Shown here: piece after piece, positions 1-6,785 of the stretch
Numbering within the stretch: position 1 is the first letter of the stretch
How the letters are laid out: each line of letters opens with the position of its first letter
IMG/VR virus record: IMGVR_UViG_3300029258_004545
Coordinates: 1 to 41,136 of that record
DNA length: 41,136 bases
Source of the DNA: a virus
Strand: one strand, 5' to 3'
Program-made: the position numbers and the translations under genes
The notes under the pieces: generated by a model
The model's input: only the letters and a program-made list of their open reading frames with translations
The model's database searches: none
What the model was told of the DNA's origin: nothing

Positions 1-144
1 ATCCGGTTCCCCGGCCGCCGTCTCCGGCAGTGATTCGGCAGGTGGCGTCGATACAGTCGGCCATCGCGCCGCGGGCCTGTCCGGCCGCCCAGATGGTCAG
101 GCCGATCACCACGGCCAGCGCGAAGAACCAGTAGGTCAGGAACA
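1..144. repeat. Left copy of 144-bp terminal direct repeat
   Basis: Positions 1-144 match 40993-41136 exactly, base for base. The protease reading frame runs through the join without a break, so this is best read as a circular or circularly permuted molecule written with an overlap. The unique length is 40,992 bp. The length is close to common assembly k-mer sizes, so it is more likely an assembly overlap than a biological terminal repeat. Confidence 0.97.
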
Positions 145-163
145 GCTTGGTCGAACGTTTCAT
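1..163 (-). CDS. Trypsin-like serine protease, N-terminal part (gene crosses the contig ends)
   Basis: This is the 5' end of the gene that continues at 40992-39725 after circularisation; positions 1-144 duplicate 40993-41136. The ATG at 163-161 is preceded by GGAGAT about 8 bases upstream. The first residues are MKRSTKLFLTYWFFALA followed by VVIGLTIW, a short basic start and a hydrophobic helix that acts as a signal peptide or membrane anchor. This start adds 17 residues to the longest frame visible at the right end of the window and gives a 476-aa protein. See the entry at 39725-41136 for the catalytic domain. Confidence 0.85.
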   Translation of the reverse strand, partial: MKRSTKLFLTYWFFALAVVIGLTIWAAGQARGAMADCIDATCRITAGDGGRGTG

Positions 164-231
164 GTTACATCTCCGAATTGAAAAGGGGGAATGGTTTTTT
201 GTCGAATGCAAAAACGGTTTTCGATTGCTCG

Positions 232-744
232 TTACGTCGGCAGTTCCTTCACGAAGGCAGTCACGCACAATCCTTGTGCCTGCGTTCCCGTCGAACCGCT
301 CACCGCCGCCACCAGCCGCATAATGTCGCCGTCGGCAAACGAAGCCGAAGCGAGCGTGCCGGTCACGGGTACTTTGTTCGTCTCGCCGGAGTCGATCGTG
401 ATTACGCTCGTCAACACGGTCGACCAGGACCCGCCGCCGCTCGATTTCTGGATGTCGATGGTTACCTGCTTGTCGCCGCCGGCCGGTACGCTCTCGGCCA
501 CCGCCTCGACGGAAACGAGCGAGCCGGCACTGCGAAAGACGTGGAGAATTACGGTGTCGGCGACAACGTCGGAGCCGTCGGATTGCGCGTAGCGGAGAGG
601 AAACTGATGCTGAATGTTCTCTGCCAAGAGAACTTCCTTGATCGCGTCGTTGCCGACGGAGTTGTCCGGGGCAACGGACTCTTTGCAAGTGAGTTTGCCG
701 CGAACGTTGACGTCGCCGGAGAAATCTACTAAGCCATCACTCAC
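232..744 (-). CDS. Beta-rich hypothetical structural protein
   Basis: A 170-aa protein that I cannot assign to a named family. It has no signal peptide or membrane segment. It is rich in Ser, Val, Thr and Gly, with alternating hydrophobic strands and a Gly-Ser-rich turn near residue 105, which suggests a beta-sandwich such as a virion decoration or tail-tip protein. It starts 9 bases after the papain-like hydrolase ends and is followed by the trypsin-like protease, so it belongs to the late operon. A virion role is inferred from position only. Confidence 0.75.
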   Translation of the reverse strand: MSDGLVDFSGDVNVRGKLTCKESVAPDNSVGNDAIKEVLLAENIQHQFPLRYAQSDGSDVVADTVILHVFRSAGSLVSVEAVAESVPAGGDKQVTIDIQKSSGGGSWSTVLTSVITIDSGETNKVPVTGTLASASFADGDIMRLVAAVSGSTGTQAQGLCVTAFVKELPT

Positions 745-753
745 GATCTATCC

Positions 754-1395
754 TCACTTCAGCCGCACGGGCTTCTGGGAAATGCCGCGTCGCAACAGCG
801 CGCGGCAAAGGGCGTTGGGGTTCCACTTGCTGGCGTTGGCCGTGTAAAAGGCCTCGATATGGTCCAGGGCCACCGCGGCGAACTCGCTGCAAAACAGGCT
901 GGTGAGGTCCTGTCCCAAGAAAAACTTCTCGAACCAGCCGAAGCCGGCGCCGCGACTGCGAAAGGCCCCGATGCGGTCGTAGGACGTGCCGAGGTTCGAC
1001 ATGCAGAACTCGGTCAGGTCGACCGATTGCTCGGCGCTGATCGACCGCCGCCGCGGGTAGTGCCAGACCTTGCCGCGATAGGCCTCCACTCGCGGCCAAA
1101 TCTCGTGACACTGCACGCCCTCGACGATCTCGCCCTGAAGCAGGCAGGGCTCGTTATAGAGCGACGTCGACTCGAAGAGGACTGGACGGCCATCGTCGGG
1201 ATGCGCGGCCACGAGGGCCACGTGGGATAGACCCCACAGCGGAAGGCCCCAGGTGCCGCCGTTGATGATCCAGCCGGTCCACTCGGACGAAGAGAATCCG
1301 ACCACGTCGCCCGGGCGAAGCGGCGAATCGCAACGCAGCGCGGCTTTCGTCAGCCGGCCGTGTCCGGCGAGCCTTTGCAGAAGATCACTACTCAT
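754..1395 (-). CDS. Papain-like (NlpC/P60, YiiX-type) cysteine hydrolase, possible endolysin
   Basis: A 213-aa protein with the layout of a permuted papain-like fold. The likely catalytic His is H58 in GLSHVALVA, and the likely nucleophile is C169 in LFCSEFAAVAL near the C-terminus. E75 in the LFEST strand could be the third polar residue. Members of this superfamily cleave amide bonds in peptidoglycan or in acyl and peptide substrates. There is no signal peptide. The gene overlaps the upstream connector gene by 4 bases and sits between head-tail connectors and late proteins, so it may be the endolysin or a virion-associated wall hydrolase. It is the best lysis candidate in the window, but the substrate cannot be read from sequence. 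Confidence 0.75.
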   Translation of the reverse strand: MSSDLLQRLAGHGRLTKAALRCDSPLRPGDVVGFSSSEWTGWIINGGTWGLPLWGLSHVALVAAHPDDGRPVLFESTSLYNEPCLLQGEIVEGVQCHEIWPRVEAYRGKVWHYPRRRSISAEQSVDLTEFCMSNLGTSYDRIGAFRSRGAGFGWFEKFFLGQDLTSLFCSEFAAVALDHIEAFYTANASKWNPNALCRALLRRGISQKPVRLK

Positions 1396-1829
1396 CGCAC
1401 CACCCTGTAAGTAAGAGTCAACACGCTGGTAAACACGCGATCCTCGCGAAGATGATCGGGAACGAAGATCGGCTCGTTGCCGGTCTCCACCCAGACGGCC
1501 AGCCGAAAACCTTCGGTATCCGTCAACACCCGGCCGTTGAGGGCGGCGAACACTTCATCCACCAGGCCCATCATCGTGTCGGCCTCCGCATCCGTTTCCG
1601 CTCGCTTCTGTATGCCGATGTCGATGGCGATATCCTGCTGATAGCCGGATCGATCGGCGGCGGCCGTAACGCGGCCCTTCGGAACCACGGTCACCCGCAG
1701 CGTCTTGTACTGCGATAGCTTCCGCTCCGGGTTGTAGGTTCGCTCGGCCGTGAACTGTTCACTAAACTGGCCCGCGTTGAGGGCACGGACCACCGCGTCG
1801 GCTACTTCGATTACGATGCTTTCGCTCAC
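1392..1829 (-). CDS. Head-tail connector / tail terminator-like protein
   Basis: A 145-aa soluble protein. The beginning (SESIVIEVADAVVRALNAG) is an amphipathic helix, followed by a beta-hairpin segment, a helix near residues 80-95 and a strand-rich C-terminus (VFTSVLTLTYRVV). This helix-plus-sheet pattern and the size match tail terminator or minor tail proteins of lambda-like siphophages. It overlaps the neighbouring connector gene at 1826-1829 and the hydrolase at 1392-1395. The role is assigned from size, predicted fold and position between capsid and tail functions. Confidence 0.65.
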   Translation of the reverse strand: MSESIVIEVADAVVRALNAGQFSEQFTAERTYNPERKLSQYKTLRVTVVPKGRVTAAADRSGYQQDIAIDIGIQKRAETDAEADTMMGLVDEVFAALNGRVLTDTEGFRLAVWVETGNEPIFVPDHLREDRVFTSVLTLTYRVVR

Positions 1830-2209
1830 AGTTCGACCTCGTCGATGTTTTTGGTGTGAATGCGAAGCGTCTTTCGCCGCGAATCGCTGTAGCGGAAACA
1901 GGGCTCGTTCTGGCCGGGGGCCGCCACCTCGTAAGTGACTTCCGTGCCGTCGATGACTTCCACGACCTGGTCGCCGGAGACGGGCAACGTGCGTTCGTCG
2001 TCGAGGATCAGGTCCTCGGTGCGGATCAGATAATCGCGGGTCTCCACCCGGATGCTGCCGCCGAAACCGTCATGCACGTCGTGTTCGCTGCTACCCACCG
2101 TGGCCGAAACCTCGACCGAGGCGCCGCCACGCCAATACGTGACGGCGTCGGTCAGGTGCTCATGCCGTTGTTCGGTGAGCCAATCAGCCGCATTCGCGAG
2201 CATGTTCAT
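1826..2209 (-). CDS. Head-tail joining protein-like
   Basis: A 127-aa acidic, beta-rich protein. The N-terminal 20 residues are helical (MLANAADWLTEQRHEHLTD), and the rest is strands with a segment about acceptance of sequence pairs such as VSGDQVVEVIDGTEVTYEV. This arrangement resembles the small gpFII-like head-tail joining proteins. It follows the decoration protein and overlaps the next connector by 4 bases. The function is inferred from position and size; no catalytic motif is visible. Confidence 0.6.
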   Translation of the reverse strand: MNMLANAADWLTEQRHEHLTDAVTYWRGGASVEVSATVGSSEHDVHDGFGGSIRVETRDYLIRTEDLILDDERTLPVSGDQVVEVIDGTEVTYEVAAPGQNEPCFRYSDSRRKTLRIHTKNIDEVEL

Positions 2210-2224
2210 GACGGGGAAGGTCTC

Positions 2225-3016
2225 TTACGCGGCGTTCGTCGGGATGTAGCGGATCACCAGGCTGAAGGCCGGAAGGTCGGCCGTGGTGCCCTGCGTCACG
2301 TCGAGCGTGACGTGTTCGCCGGCCGCAAGAACCTTGTGGGTCGCATCGGGCGTACCCAAGTCCTCGTAGTCGCCGTCGGGCGGCTGGTTCGCCGTGTCGT
2401 ACGTCTTGGTGAGGATCGTGTTGGCCGCATCGTCCTTCAGCGCCAGCACGGCCGTGTTGGCATCGTCGACGCCGGCCGGCGATCCCTGGGTGAGGATGCC
2501 CACCGAAACGATGGTCACCGCCCGCGGGTGGACGAAGATCGGACGCGCGGCGATGTCGCCATCGGCCGCCAGGTCCTCGACGGGAACGATTACCGACTGC
2601 TCGGCGTGCGCGTCGTCGAGGGTTGCCGAGTTGCCGTTGGAAACGACGTCGCCGGTGAGCGCGGGAAGGGATTGCAGGACGATCCGCACCGTCTCGGCAC
2701 TCTCGGCCGCGCCCGCGATGGCCACACCACAGTACTTGCCGTCGGCGGCCGTCTTCGTGACCGCACCGCTGCCGGCCGTACCACCTACCGGATCGCCGTC
2801 GTCATCCCAAAAGACTTCGTCACCGGCACTGATCGCACCGGTCACCTTGGGAAAGTCGAACACGCCGACAATCGCCAGGGCGCCCAGCGCGTTGGCCGCG
2901 ATGTCCAACTTGGCCACGCCGATCAGGTCGCCTTGCACGACCACGTCGCCGGCCGAGACGGCCGAACCGGGCGTATGATCGATCGACTTGCCTTCTTGCA
3001 CGAAATGAACACTCAC
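2225..3016 (-). CDS. DUF2190-like capsid decoration (cement) protein with C-terminal extension
   Basis: A 263-aa protein. Residues 1-110 have the DUF2190 pattern: an opening SVHFVQEGKSIDHTP, then AVSAGDVVVQGDLIGVAK, and a later GDEVFWDDDGDPV segment. In this family the domain decorates phage capsids. Usual members are about 110-130 aa. Here about 150 further residues with beta-strand character follow, ending in SLVIRYIPTNAA, so the protein probably carries a second surface domain. The gene lies directly downstream of the capsid gene, separated from it by a hairpin at 3075-3108, which fits a cement protein made at high level. Confidence 0.75.
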   Translation of the reverse strand: MSVHFVQEGKSIDHTPGSAVSAGDVVVQGDLIGVAKLDIAANALGALAIVGVFDFPKVTGAISAGDEVFWDDDGDPVGGTAGSGAVTKTAADGKYCGVAIAGAAESAETVRIVLQSLPALTGDVVSNGNSATLDDAHAEQSVIVPVEDLAADGDIAARPIFVHPRAVTIVSVGILTQGSPAGVDDANTAVLALKDDAANTILTKTYDTANQPPDGDYEDLGTPDATHKVLAAGEHVTLDVTQGTTADLPAFSLVIRYIPTNAA

Positions 3017-3074
3017 GTTTATGCTCCTTCTGTTTGAGACTTGTTTGGTTCTAGCGCCTTACGCTGCACGAAAT

Positions 3075-3108
3075 CGATGGGGCGGTACGTGTGCCTCCCG
3101 CCCCATCG
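3075..3108 (-). terminator. Strong hairpin between capsid and decoration genes
   Basis: An 11-bp perfect stem, CGATGGGGCGG at 3075-3085 and CCGCCCCATCG at 3098-3108, with a 12-base loop. In the minus-strand transcript it follows the capsid stop codon by about 20 bases and is followed by a short ATTTCG, not a long U tract. It could be a leaky terminator or an RNA-stabilising hairpin that sets the ratio of capsid to downstream proteins. Confidence 0.6.
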
Positions 3109-3128
3109 AGAGAATTCTGCCTTTTGGC

Positions 3129-5096
3129 TTACGATTCGCCCTTCATCTTCAGGGCACCGCGGTAGTCTTGCTCGCGAACACCGAAGTCGATATAGCCGCG
3201 ATACTGGACGCCCAGCGTGTTGAAGTCGGCGTCGGCTCGCTCAACGGTCGGGCGGTCGACGCCACCGAGGAACGCGACTTCGATCGCCGGCAGACGGTTC
3301 GGATCGGCCAGGAGATGCCACGCCTTGTTGCTCGCACCCGGGAATGTGGTATTGCTGGGATAGGCCGAAGAGACGACTTCAAACTTTCCGGCGTGCGGAT
3401 TGTTGGCCGGCTTTGCCTTGTTTGCCGTAGTGGTTTCGTTCACCTGCAGCGCGGTCATGAGTTGTTCGGCCGGAACCTTCAATGCCGTGGGCACCAACAG
3501 CAATCTCGCGGGCACGCCCAAGGGGCGCCCGTTGGGCTTGGTCTGCTCGGCAAACGCCACCTCGGCCATGGTTAGGCCGTCGATCGTCAGGGCGGTGTCG
3601 GCGCCGGCGAGGTAGTTGTTGTGATCGGCGTGAAAGAACTTCAGGCCGTCACTCTGCACGGGATTGGAGAGAAACAATCCCCAGACGGCGTCGGCGATCG
3701 CCTCGGCTGCCCCCATGCCGATTCGGCGCGGAATCTCGGTCAAGGCGCCCAGATCATCATTGATAATCATCTGCCGAGTCAGGGCGAACATGATCCCGTG
3801 CGTGTCGACCTTTTGCCCGAACTGCTGCTCGCCAACCTTTCCATGCTTCAGTTCGCCGTCGGGGCCGACCTTCTGAAACACGAAATTGTCCGTCATGCGA
3901 TACCGGCTGTGTTCCTTGAAGTCGTTGACCGAAGCGATCTTGCAGATTCGCCGCCAGGCGTCTTCGACGTAGTTGTAACCCTCCAGCAGAGATTTGTTGG
4001 CCACATTCGCCAGAATGTTCGGCAAGCTCGTAGTGCTGAATGCCGCCCTCAACCAGCCGGTCGCATCTCGACGATACCGCGGCAAGCGCTCCCCGCTGGC
4101 CAACTCGCAGAATTCTTGCAGATCGACGCCCCGGAGCTTGTCGGCCGCTTCGAGCGTCTGTTCGGAGTATGACGCCTCAAGTGTGGCGGTCGTAACGCCC
4201 GAAGCCGACAGCGCAACCACCTCGAAGACTTGCGGTCCGAAGGTGTCGGCCGGAACGTGCACGGCCGGTGCCGAGGGACGCGACTCTTGAATCGCAGCAC
4301 GCACTTCCCTGGCGCAGCGATCTTCATCCCATTTCTCTTCGAGAGCTTGAGCCCTAATGTCCGGATGTTCCGAACAGAGTTGGTCAATCACGAGGAACCG
4401 CTTTCGCGCTCTTTCCTCCCCCTCCGCCCTGATGGCCTCGACGTCGACTTGACCCGCACCACTCGCTTCGAGCTTCTCGGGAGTGTCCGTAACGTTCGAC
4501 TTCTTGTCGGCGGAAGCTTCCTTCTTGTCTTCGTTCGCTTTGGGCATGTTCTGTTTCTCCTCTTCGGGTGATTGGGCGGACACGACGGCCCTGGCGTCAC
4601 TGTCCGCACCGTTATCGACAAAACTGATTTCTTTCAGGGTCATCCGGCGAACCACGTGCAACGGTCCTTCGAACGACTGGCCGTTGACCTCGATGTTCCG
4701 GCCGGCCGACACGAACTCGGCCTTGATTACCGGGCCGCCGATACTGGCCCGCCACGGGAACCCGTTGCTTCCGCTGCGGGCCACGTCGCGTGCCCACGAG
4801 GTGTCACGGCTGATGAGGCCTTCCGCGACAAGCTTTCCGCCACGGGCCTCGATTCGCGTCGTGTGGCCGACACCTTGGCTCGGCTTGTGATCCAACCGGA
4901 TCGGGACCGACTGGTCGGGAACGTCCAGGCCGCCCAAGTCGACTACCACCGCGTGAGGAAAACCGGCCAGGCGCATCGCGCCGCCCGAATAGGCAACCAT
5001 CGAAAACCGCGGCAGTTCCTTTTCGCCGGCAGCCGCTTCGATGGTCGGCACGGCGGAGAACTCGACGAATTCAGGCGACTTGACGCTGTTGGGCAT
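3129..5096 (-). CDS. Prohead protease fused to Mu gpT-like major capsid protein
   Basis: A 655-aa two-part protein. Residues about 40-190 look like an HK97-type prohead serine protease. H70 lies in IRLDHKPSQG, the likely Ser is S118 in RASIGG, and the acidic EISFVDNGAD follows at 156-165. A charged linker rich in Lys, Glu and Ala (about 175-235) resembles a scaffold delta-domain. Residues about 285-655 resemble the Mu gpT-like major capsid protein, with segments such as FFHADHNNYLAGADTAL and RPLGVPARLLLVPTALK. In many phages these are two or three genes. Here one polypeptide supplies protease, scaffold and shell and must be cut after assembly. The gene overlaps the portal gene by 26 bases. 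Confidence 0.88.
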   Translation of the reverse strand: MPNSVKSPEFVEFSAVPTIEAAAGEKELPRFSMVAYSGGAMRLAGFPHAVVVDLGGLDVPDQSVPIRLDHKPSQGVGHTTRIEARGGKLVAEGLISRDTSWARDVARSGSNGFPWRASIGGPVIKAEFVSAGRNIEVNGQSFEGPLHVVRRMTLKEISFVDNGADSDARAVVSAQSPEEEKQNMPKANEDKKEASADKKSNVTDTPEKLEASGAGQVDVEAIRAEGEERARKRFLVIDQLCSEHPDIRAQALEEKWDEDRCAREVRAAIQESRPSAPAVHVPADTFGPQVFEVVALSASGVTTATLEASYSEQTLEAADKLRGVDLQEFCELASGERLPRYRRDATGWLRAAFSTTSLPNILANVANKSLLEGYNYVEDAWRRICKIASVNDFKEHSRYRMTDNFVFQKVGPDGELKHGKVGEQQFGQKVDTHGIMFALTRQMIINDDLGALTEIPRRIGMGAAEAIADAVWGLFLSNPVQSDGLKFFHADHNNYLAGADTALTIDGLTMAEVAFAEQTKPNGRPLGVPARLLLVPTALKVPAEQLMTALQVNETTTANKAKPANNPHAGKFEVVSSAYPSNTTFPGASNKAWHLLADPNRLPAIEVAFLGGVDRPTVERADADFNTLGVQYRGYIDFGVREQDYRGALKMKGES

Positions 5097-6504
5097 CTTG
5101 TTTTTCCTTTTCGGAGTTTGGCGGAACCGATTCTTTCGCTTCGAGCCCCAGTTCCCTCATGAGTTTCTTTTCCTTCGCTCGCTGGCAAAGTTGGGTCTCC
5201 CAGTCCTTGCCCTGCCGGCCATACTCATCGGCAAGCGTGGTCGTGTTGTTCTCCAACCGCGTTGCCTGGGCGTTGGCCTCTTTAGCCGGGTCGACGTGTT
5301 CCATCCCGTCCCAAAACCACTGGTGAGGCAGCGGCACTCGCGGCCCCCGAAGAAAAGCCAACTCCTCGAAGGTTGCCGCTTCCTCGATCCATGCCGCCAG
5401 GATGCGGTCCGCCACCGCTTGGCCCATGTGCGATTGCGTGATCCGAAGGCTCTTGTAGTAGGTCTGTTTATCGAGGCGCCCACTGGCGTAATTGTGCCGG
5501 CTCGAATCGCCCGTGATGACGTTGATCGGCACCTGCAAGCAGCGGCCGATTTCGCCTAGAATTTCGCGCTTGAACTCGGTGTACGTAGTGGCCGGCTGTT
5601 CGGCCTTGATCTGGCCGAGTTTCCAGCCGTCGGGCAGCGTGGTCGCCATCCGCTTTTCGAGTTCGATCACATCGAGCGGATCGACCGAAGCTATCTCATC
5701 GCCAGCCGGAGCGTCCGTGTAAAGCACTGCCGCGAAGTCGGCCGCCGTTTCGGCCGCACCCAACACGGCCAGCGTGTAGCGGCGAAGTTGAGCGAACAGC
5801 GGAAGGGCCGGCGTGATTTCCGGCACGCCCCGATGTTGACCCGGCCGGTCCGCGCGAAACCAATGAATCATCGACGCTGCGGGGATTTCCTCGCTGTCGA
5901 CGAACGCCGGCCCAATTCCGTAGGCGCCGGGGTGTTCGTGCAAAAGGTGGTAGGCTCGAACATTTCCAAAACTATCCAACTCGATTCCGTCTACCACGTC
6001 CGGGCGATTGATTGCCGTTACCGGCGTGACTATTTGGTCCGCTTCAATCAGCCGAAGATCAAGTTTGATGGGATGGTCGAGATGCGGGTTGGTAAACAAC
6101 AGCGCGAACGCTTCGCCGTCGGTTACCTTCGCCATGAACATCGTGCGAAGCTTCGCGGCCAAATCGACGGCCGCGGCCCAGTCTGCAAACCACTTTTCAA
6201 CAATCCGGTTCGCCTCATTATCTTCCGTCAGCAGTTGCAGCCGCGGCCCAGTCCCCACGCAATCACCCGCAACCGTCAGTACCATTCCCTTGGCGTAGGA
6301 GTTGTTGGCCACTTCGTAACGGGCACGTTTGCAGAGCGTTCGCCGTACGTGGGGCGTCATCGCCGCATCGGCGGAGAGCCCATCGGCCATTGCCCAGTGC
6401 CGGGCGTTTTCGTCGGTCGTCTGCGCGGCGTCGTAGCGTGCCCGGATATAGTCCGAGACGGAAAACCGGGCTTTGGTCTTACGGCGAAAAGGCCACCACA
6501 TCAA
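5071..6504 (-). CDS. Portal protein, lambda family
   Basis: A 477-aa protein of the lambda gpB-type portal family, forming the dodecameric DNA channel at one capsid vertex. Recognisable parts are the basic N-terminus (WWPFRRKTKARFS), the early helix with RYDAAQTTDENARHWA, the segment YEVANNSYAKGMV followed by GDCVGTGPRLQ, and later DSSRHNYASGRLD before the long C-terminal helices. The length is slightly below the lambda protein (533 aa). The start overlaps the stop of the small upstream gene by 4 bases. The order terminase, small joining protein, portal, protease-capsid is the usual lambda-like arrangement. Confidence 0.92.
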   Translation of the reverse strand: MMWWPFRRKTKARFSVSDYIRARYDAAQTTDENARHWAMADGLSADAAMTPHVRRTLCKRARYEVANNSYAKGMVLTVAGDCVGTGPRLQLLTEDNEANRIVEKWFADWAAAVDLAAKLRTMFMAKVTDGEAFALLFTNPHLDHPIKLDLRLIEADQIVTPVTAINRPDVVDGIELDSFGNVRAYHLLHEHPGAYGIGPAFVDSEEIPAASMIHWFRADRPGQHRGVPEITPALPLFAQLRRYTLAVLGAAETAADFAAVLYTDAPAGDEIASVDPLDVIELEKRMATTLPDGWKLGQIKAEQPATTYTEFKREILGEIGRCLQVPINVITGDSSRHNYASGRLDKQTYYKSLRITQSHMGQAVADRILAAWIEEAATFEELAFLRGPRVPLPHQWFWDGMEHVDPAKEANAQATRLENNTTTLADEYGRQGKDWETQLCQRAKEKKLMRELGLEAKESVPPNSEKEKQDAQQRQVA

Positions 6505-6698
6505 ACGGTTCCCCCGGGGCTGATCTTCGCCAGTTTGATGCCGAGGCCCGTGGACTGAGTCGCTCGCTTTGATGCTAAATGCTTGTCCGCCGCGATCTGA
6601 TCCGGTAGCGAGTGCCCCTCGACACTTTGCCCGTCGATGGTGGCTCGCTTCGGACCGGTAGCGGCTTCGCGAATGGTGGAGTCGAGATCGTCAGCCAT
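6501..6698 (-). CDS. Small gpW-like head protein between terminase and portal
   Basis: A 65-aa protein, ADDLDSTIREAATGPKRAT at the start and GLGIKLAKISPGGTV at the end. Small proteins of this size and helical pattern, lying between a large terminase and a lambda-type portal, correspond to the gpW-like head-completion position. Its Shine-Dalgarno (AGAGAGGTG) lies 8-9 bases upstream of the ATG and is inside a perfect 10-bp hairpin at 6705-6728, so translation may be controlled. It is the first gene after a regulatory gap and probably heads the structural operon. Confidence 0.7.
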   Translation of the reverse strand: MADDLDSTIREAATGPKRATIDGQSVEGHSLPDQIAADKHLASKRATQSTGLGIKLAKISPGGTV

Positions 6699-6704
6699 GA
6701 AAGA

Positions 6705-6728
6705 ACACCTCTCTATAAAGAGAGGTGT
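6705..6728 (-). promoter_or_regulatory. Hairpin that hides the ribosome-binding site of the head operon
   Basis: A perfect inverted repeat: ACACCTCTCT at 6705-6714, ATAA loop, AGAGAGGTGT at 6719-6728. In the minus-strand mRNA the 3' arm contains the purine-rich ribosome-binding sequence of the gene starting at 6698. Folding would mask it. The same half-sequence AGAGAGGTG recurs beside the related element at 21552-21600, but there the hairpin is imperfect. Confidence 0.55.
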
Positions 6729-6769
6729 AAACGCCGTTTACCGATATGCGTATACGCTGTATACGGGCT
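6721..6769. promoter_or_regulatory. Twin-palindrome operator element, copy 1
   Basis: Two adjacent palindromes: GTAAACGCCGTTTAC at about 6727-6741 and GCGTATACGCTGTATAC at about 6748-6764. A 49-base element about 80% identical occurs at 21552-21600. Both copies lie just upstream of the first gene of a minus-strand operon (head genes here; recombination genes there). They are probably binding sites for one or two dimeric repressors or activators. The binding protein is not identified by sequence. Confidence 0.65.
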
Positions 6770-6785
6770 GGCGTCAGATGGGGGG

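Noticed and set aside
1856-3037. A 393-aa plus-strand reading frame
   Set aside because: It is antisense to the connector and decoration genes and is a GC-bias shadow with Arg- and His-rich content and no motif.
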